In this document: positions 59,832 through 64,000 of the stretch, in pieces
Position numbering within the stretch: the first letter of the stretch is position 1
Layout: every line of letters starts with the position of its first letter
NCBI RefSeq assembly: GCF_007655135.1
Contig: NC_045128.1
Coordinates: 28,738,811-28,802,810, forward strand
DNA: 64,000 nt
Source of the DNA: Punica granatum
Taxonomy: Eukaryota; Streptophyta; Magnoliopsida; Myrtales; Lythraceae
Direction of reading: 5' to 3'
Notes under the pieces: model-generated
Database searches by the model: none
What the model was told of the DNA's origin: nothing
The model's input: the letters and a program-made list of their open reading frames with translations, nothing else
Translations under genes and position numbers: made by a program

Positions 59832-61600
59832 AAAGAAATTTCCTCCAATAAAAAGTAAAAACAATTTCCCTAAAAATTAATTAGCTTTACATATTTTAAG
59901 ATTCACTCTTTTTCTTTTCCTTTTTTTGGGTGTAAAATGCATAAGTTATATCCGAGCGTTTATTTGAACATTTATTAGTATGATTAAATTTTTCTTTTTT
60001 CGAACCCATCATAAAAACACAAAAAAATCATGATATGAAAGTGCCCTAATGTATCATTTGATTTAAGCAATATCTTCCGCTTCGATCCCGTTATCACCCA
60101 AAAAAAATTTAAACATCTTTTACTCGGTTACAAAAGAGGCTCACTGGCCTAGTATAATGAAATAAAAATCTTAATAGCTAATAAATGGCACAAGTAGTCC
60201 CATTAAATATCAAACTTGGAACCTCTTGATTAAAAGACAAGGGAATGCGCCACTGCACTACACCCTCTTTTGATTGTACATCATTTTTTTAATATCATAG
60301 GAACAATCCGGTAAAATATGAAGGATTGTGACATACATATCGACTCTAATTTAAACTTTCAACCCAAAGTAAATTAGTAACAAGCACCGACTAGGTGCCG
60401 ACAAGATCTGTATTTGCTTGAATTTGAACGTATCATAATTGATATTCTCATAAATCTTTTTGTTATTTCTCGAACGATTTTTCATATGAATTGAATATTT
60501 CGCCAATATTATTCAGGCATAAAGTAACATTGGTCTTCGTCCGCCAACACATAAATTGACTACTGTTACTGCAAATACAACAGGGCTTGCGAAAATCTAA
60601 AAAACAAGACTATCCTAAATTCCAAATTTCGTATACTTATAATATTTCTCATTTTATCCATAGAAATGTGAAAGGGAGAGACAACTCCAGCAGTTAGGCG
60701 CAAAGAGAATCCACTTTAATATTTCCTACTTGGGAGAAGCTGACTATTTCCAAGGAAAAACCAAAAAAAAAAACAAAAGAAAAGAAAAGAAAAGAAAGTC
60801 CCATTTTGGTGTGTTTAAGCAAGAGAAAATAATATGGCGGACTTAACATAGGGGTTCAAAAACCATTGAAAATAAGTCATGGATACAAAAATCGATGCTT
60901 GAAAAAGAATTAGTATTATTCAATAAGTTGAAAATACTTTGCATGCTCAACAGAAAAAAACAAAGGAGGATATTAAATAACATATAGTAAGTAGTTCCTA
61001 TATGCAATAAATTAATTAATATGTATTGTAGTACGATTATCATACATATTACAATAATTAATTTATATTACAACAATTAATTTGTTAAAAAAATCCTATA
61101 TGAAAATCATTTAGTTTAACTTTCAGCACGCTATATAACTGCCAGTGACTTGGCCTTTCATGCTTTTGTCCTTTTGAATGGTGTTTCTAAACCAGGCGAA
61201 GAAGGTTTTTTTTTTCACCACTCGGTATCCAAAAGTCTAACAGAGTCCCTACTAAATCTAGGTTCATGTAAAGCTTGCGTAATCATGGATTTTCTCTATT
61301 CACCATACTTGTATTTGAAATCTTGTTTAAAGGTAAAATGTGCCAAAATTAATCACTAGAATGGAATCCACGTTATATTCTTTATCTTAAAAATATATAG
61401 GAAAAGTATAAAAACTCCCTTTGTAGTTTTGGTTGGGACAATTACACCATGTGCTTTTGTTAGGGATAATTAACCCCCTGTGGTGTGCTCCATTAATCGA
61501 CGTTAGTTTTTTCTCATTTTTAGTTCTCAATCTTTAGCTTTTTAATCATTTTGGTTCTAAATCTTTTTTATTTTATCATTTCTATCCTCAACTTTTCATT
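59832..61600. other. Intergenic
   Basis: No gene is supported. About 60125-60275 and 60390-60625 resemble 44.2-44.4 and 45.0-45.2 kb. About 61400-61510 (CTTTGTAGTTTTGGTTGGGAC) looks like a truncated transposon terminal repeat, cut by the Gypsy fragment. Confidence 0.4.
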
Positions 61601-61610
61601 TTTCATTTTA

Positions 61611-62171
61611 GTCTTGGTTCATTCATTGGCATATTACCCGCAAGCCAATGGGCAGGCCGAATCAACCAATAAATATATCAAAAGAGCAATCCAGAAAGCT
61701 ATTGATAAGAGCCCTCATAATTGGCACAAGATGCTGATTGATGTGGTATGGGCCTATAGGAGTACACCGAGAGAATCGATTGGGGCTTCTCCTTACTCAC
61801 TTACATTCGGATTAGACATTGTCCTCCTGAGTGAGGTGGTGGTTGAATCATTCGGAGTTGTATTCCAAGACTTGCTCAATGAGCAATAATATAGAGAAGT
61901 CATGGCCTCTGAATTGGCTAATCTTGACATCAAGAGAGCAAGGGCTCTTGATAGGATTAGGCACCAAAAACTCAGGGCTGAACGTGCTTATAATAAAAGG
62001 GTAAGCCCAAAGTCTTTCAGAATAGATGACTTGGTTTGGAAGATGATATTCCCAATAGGTCATAAAAGCCATGTACTAGGCAAATGGTCACCTACTTGGG
62101 AGGGCCCTTGTCAACTCCAATTAGTAATGAGTAAGAATGCTTATCTAATTAGTAAGCATGATCAACCATGA
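61611..62171 (+). pseudogene. Ty3/Gypsy integrase C-terminal fragment
   Basis: Starts abruptly in the integrase core: YYPQANGQAESTNKYIKRAI, then WHKMLIDVVWAYRSTPR and GASPYSLTFG. A TAA at about 61887 breaks the frame; the second half (from 61902) carries RAERAYNKRV and the chromodomain-proximal DLVWKM and WEGPCQL segment. No upstream reverse transcriptase and no downstream LTR. A dead fragment. Confidence 0.85.
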
Positions 62172-62181
62172 GTGACTAAGT

Positions 62182-63774
62182 GACGCAGCGGAACTAATTG
62201 CAATCTGTTGATTCACGTACGAATATCAGACAATAACTTTCTACAACCTGTTGATTATACGAATACTAAGAAATAGGCATTAAACTTGAATCAAATCCGA
62301 GATTGGGCGAAAGAGCACGGTAGCTCCAAGACTTTATTGATAATCCAAAAAAAACTGTCTTAGCCCTAGGGTTTACATCGTTTAAATAAAGAAAACGAAA
62401 ATATAACGAAAAAAAATAAATATTCTTTAAAATAAATGATTTCCTAAACTAGCAAAATACGCCATAAATAACATAAAATTGCCTGTTTGAGGACATAAAA
62501 TTTCATGTTTGGCTCCAGATGCTGTTTCTCTCGAGACAGGGTCATCAGAACCTGTTTTTCTCGAGATACCGATTTGCCACGTTTTCTGCTGCATCATTCT
62601 CCCCTGGGTGGAGAGAATTCGCCCTCGAATTCGCCCTAGGAGTCCAGAGATAAAATTATCCACACGAACATACATATCTTCCATACTTGACCGGAAACTA
62701 ATGCCAGCCCATGTTCCAGAATGGATGATTGGAAAAAATCCTGATTCAAAATACTTTGCCGCAGTGATTGATTCGATAGAAACATTTGACATTATCGTCC
62801 TCATCTGTTAATTCAAGACACAGTACTTCTCAATTTCCTACTTCAACCTCGCCTCCCTTCTATCTTTTCTTCGCGAGTCCATCCTCTTGTCGATGGCTTC
62901 CCAGACCGCATCAGCCTCCTTGTCGTCTTCAGCATACTCAGCAAAAGTAAACAAACCCATATCATTCCCCTCAAATTCATCGAATTTTCGGTTCTTATCA
63001 TAACCCTTGTCATCTCTCTCATAATCCTCCTTCTTCTAATCGAATTCGGGCTCTCCATCGCCTCCCGCTACAAAAAAATGCGTCACTAGACGGATCCTCT
63101 TCAAAAAATAAAGTTGCGTCCCCTTCAGAGTAGGAATCATACTCGACATCCTCTAAGTCTGCAGTCGAATTAGGGTTTTCCCGATTCTGATTCCCCATAA
63201 GTGCAGCTATCCTCTGTGTTAGCTGCTCCATTATACGATTCATCCTCTGGTTCACGATTTGCTCCATCCTCTGTTCCAGATGTCACAGGTTGTCACGGTC
63301 AAGAACATCGTCCACACGATCCCTTCTCCTTGGTGGCATGGTTGTTCCAGATCAAACCGTAGGCTCTGATACCAATTGACACAGCAGAACTAATTGCGAT
63401 TTGTTGATTCGCGCACGAATACCAGACAATAACCTTCTACAATCTGTTAATTCTACGAATACTAGGAAATATGCATCAAACTCGAATCAAATCCAAGATT
63501 GGGCGAAAGAGCACGGTAGCTCCAAGACTTTATTGATAATCCGAAAAAACTGTCTTAGCCCTAGGGCTTACATCGTTCAAATAGAGAAAACAAAAATATA
63601 ACGAAAAAAATAAAATATTCTTTAAAACAAACTATTTCCTAAAATAGCAAAAAACGCCCTAAAGAACATAAAATTGCCTATTTGAGGCCCTTAAATTTCC
63701 CGTTTGGCTCCAGATGTTGTTTACCTTAAGACAGGGTCATCATAACCTATTTTTCTCGAGATACCGATTTGCTA
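62182..63774 (-). mobile_element. Small LTR retroelement with 398-bp LTRs, minus orientation
   Basis: Two 398-bp direct repeats (62182-62579 and 63377-63774) begin TGAC-CAGC on the + strand and end GATTTGCCA/GATTTGCTA. A perfect tRNA-Met primer site (GCTCTGATACCA, 63363-63374) abuts the right LTR, so the element reads leftwards. The interior is only ~800 bp. It begins with a gag-like start (RRDRVDDVLDRDNL, then EQRMEQIVNQRMNRIMEQL, about 63340-63200) and lacks pol. No 5-bp target duplication is seen. Confidence 0.8.
62843..63340 (-). pseudogene. Partial gag of the small LTR element
   Basis: From about 63340 leftwards: MPPRRRDRVDDVLDRDNL, a frame break, then HLEQRMEQIVNQRMNRIMEQL, AALMGNQNRENPN and an acidic stretch (YDSYSEGDATLFFEED). 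A stop follows near 63019 and a second frame continues to 62843. This is the Gypsy gag N-terminus only; the conserved gag core is missing. Confidence 0.65.
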
Positions 63775-64000
63775 ACCCTAACCCTAATCCCGAGCAAGAG
63801 GAATCTGGCGAGGAGTCAGAGGGAGAGAATTATTTCGCGGATATCCCACGTAGGCAGCAAAGGGGTTCTATCGAAGATGACAGGAGGCGTCCTATCAAGG
63901 ATGACAAGAGGCGTTGGGAGTTTGGGATGAGAATTGAAATTCCAGAATTTCATGGCAGCCTTAAGCCCGAGGAGTTTCTTGATTGGCTGACCACAATTGA
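63775..64000 (+). pseudogene. Ty3/Gypsy gag fragment at the window edge
   Basis: The plus strand reads an acidic stretch (EQEESGEESEGENYFADIP), an Arg-rich segment and the gag core start WEFGMRIEIPEFHGSLKPEE followed by FLDWLTTI, the usual retrotransposon gag opening. It runs off the right edge. On its left it is cut by the inverted LTR element. Whether the full element is intact cannot be seen. Confidence 0.8.

Overview
The window reads as nuclear DNA of a eudicot plant. Genes have GT-AG introns and AT-rich intergenic DNA, the protein families are plant-type, and at least half of the sequence is retrotransposon or DNA-transposon remnants. I cannot name the species. There is no CRISPR array, operon, phage or complete tRNA/rRNA gene.

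Six protein-coding loci can be reconstructed. (1) A single-exon berberine-bridge-enzyme-like secreted FAD oxidase (4226-5959, +). (2) A two-exon EG45/plant natriuretic peptide-like secreted protein (6754-8030, -) with a one-base frameshift. (3) A seven-exon AP2/ERF factor of the double-AP2 WRINKLED1/AIL class (18350-21695, -), including a 9-nt exon for Val-Tyr-Leu. (4) A nine-exon, roughly 630-residue plant coiled-coil protein I cannot name (23844-27972, -). (5) PIG-C/GPI2, a subunit of the GPI-anchor GlcNAc transferase (30171-31070, -). (6) A fourteen-exon peroxisomal 3-hydroxyisobutyryl-CoA hydrolase (CHY1-like, 46493-51268, -) ending in the PTS1 tripeptide AKL.

Layout. 0.5-2.4 kb: decayed Copia element with 123-bp LTRs. 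2.5-3.4 kb: Mutator-type element with a perfect 9-bp target duplication. 4-8 kb: BBE-like and EG45-like genes, the latter with a MITE in its intron. 9.4-22.7 kb: a local array of AP2 gene copies, one intact and three decayed (exons 1-2; exons 1 and 4-6; exon 1 only), interrupted at 15.9-18.1 kb by a composite Copia insertion. 23.8-31.1 kb: the coiled-coil gene, a LINE tail abutting a U2 snRNA 5' fragment, and PIG-C. 31-36.7 kb: gene-poor DNA with a GRF zinc-finger relic. 36.7-59.8 kb: the CHY1-like gene and a truncated copy of its first exon, flanked by two ~5-kb solo LTRs of a Tat/Ogre-like Gypsy family; a hAT element sits exactly on one splice donor and a Mutator-type element just upstream of the gene. 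61-64 kb: Gypsy integrase and gag fragments with a small inverted LTR element between them.

The genes do not form one pathway. The main interest is structural: birth and decay of AP2 copies, and transposons landing in gene-neutral positions, most strikingly a hAT insertion that rebuilt the 5' splice site it hit. All exon boundaries were inferred by eye from splice consensus, reading phase and remembered family conservation; no alignment or expression data were available.
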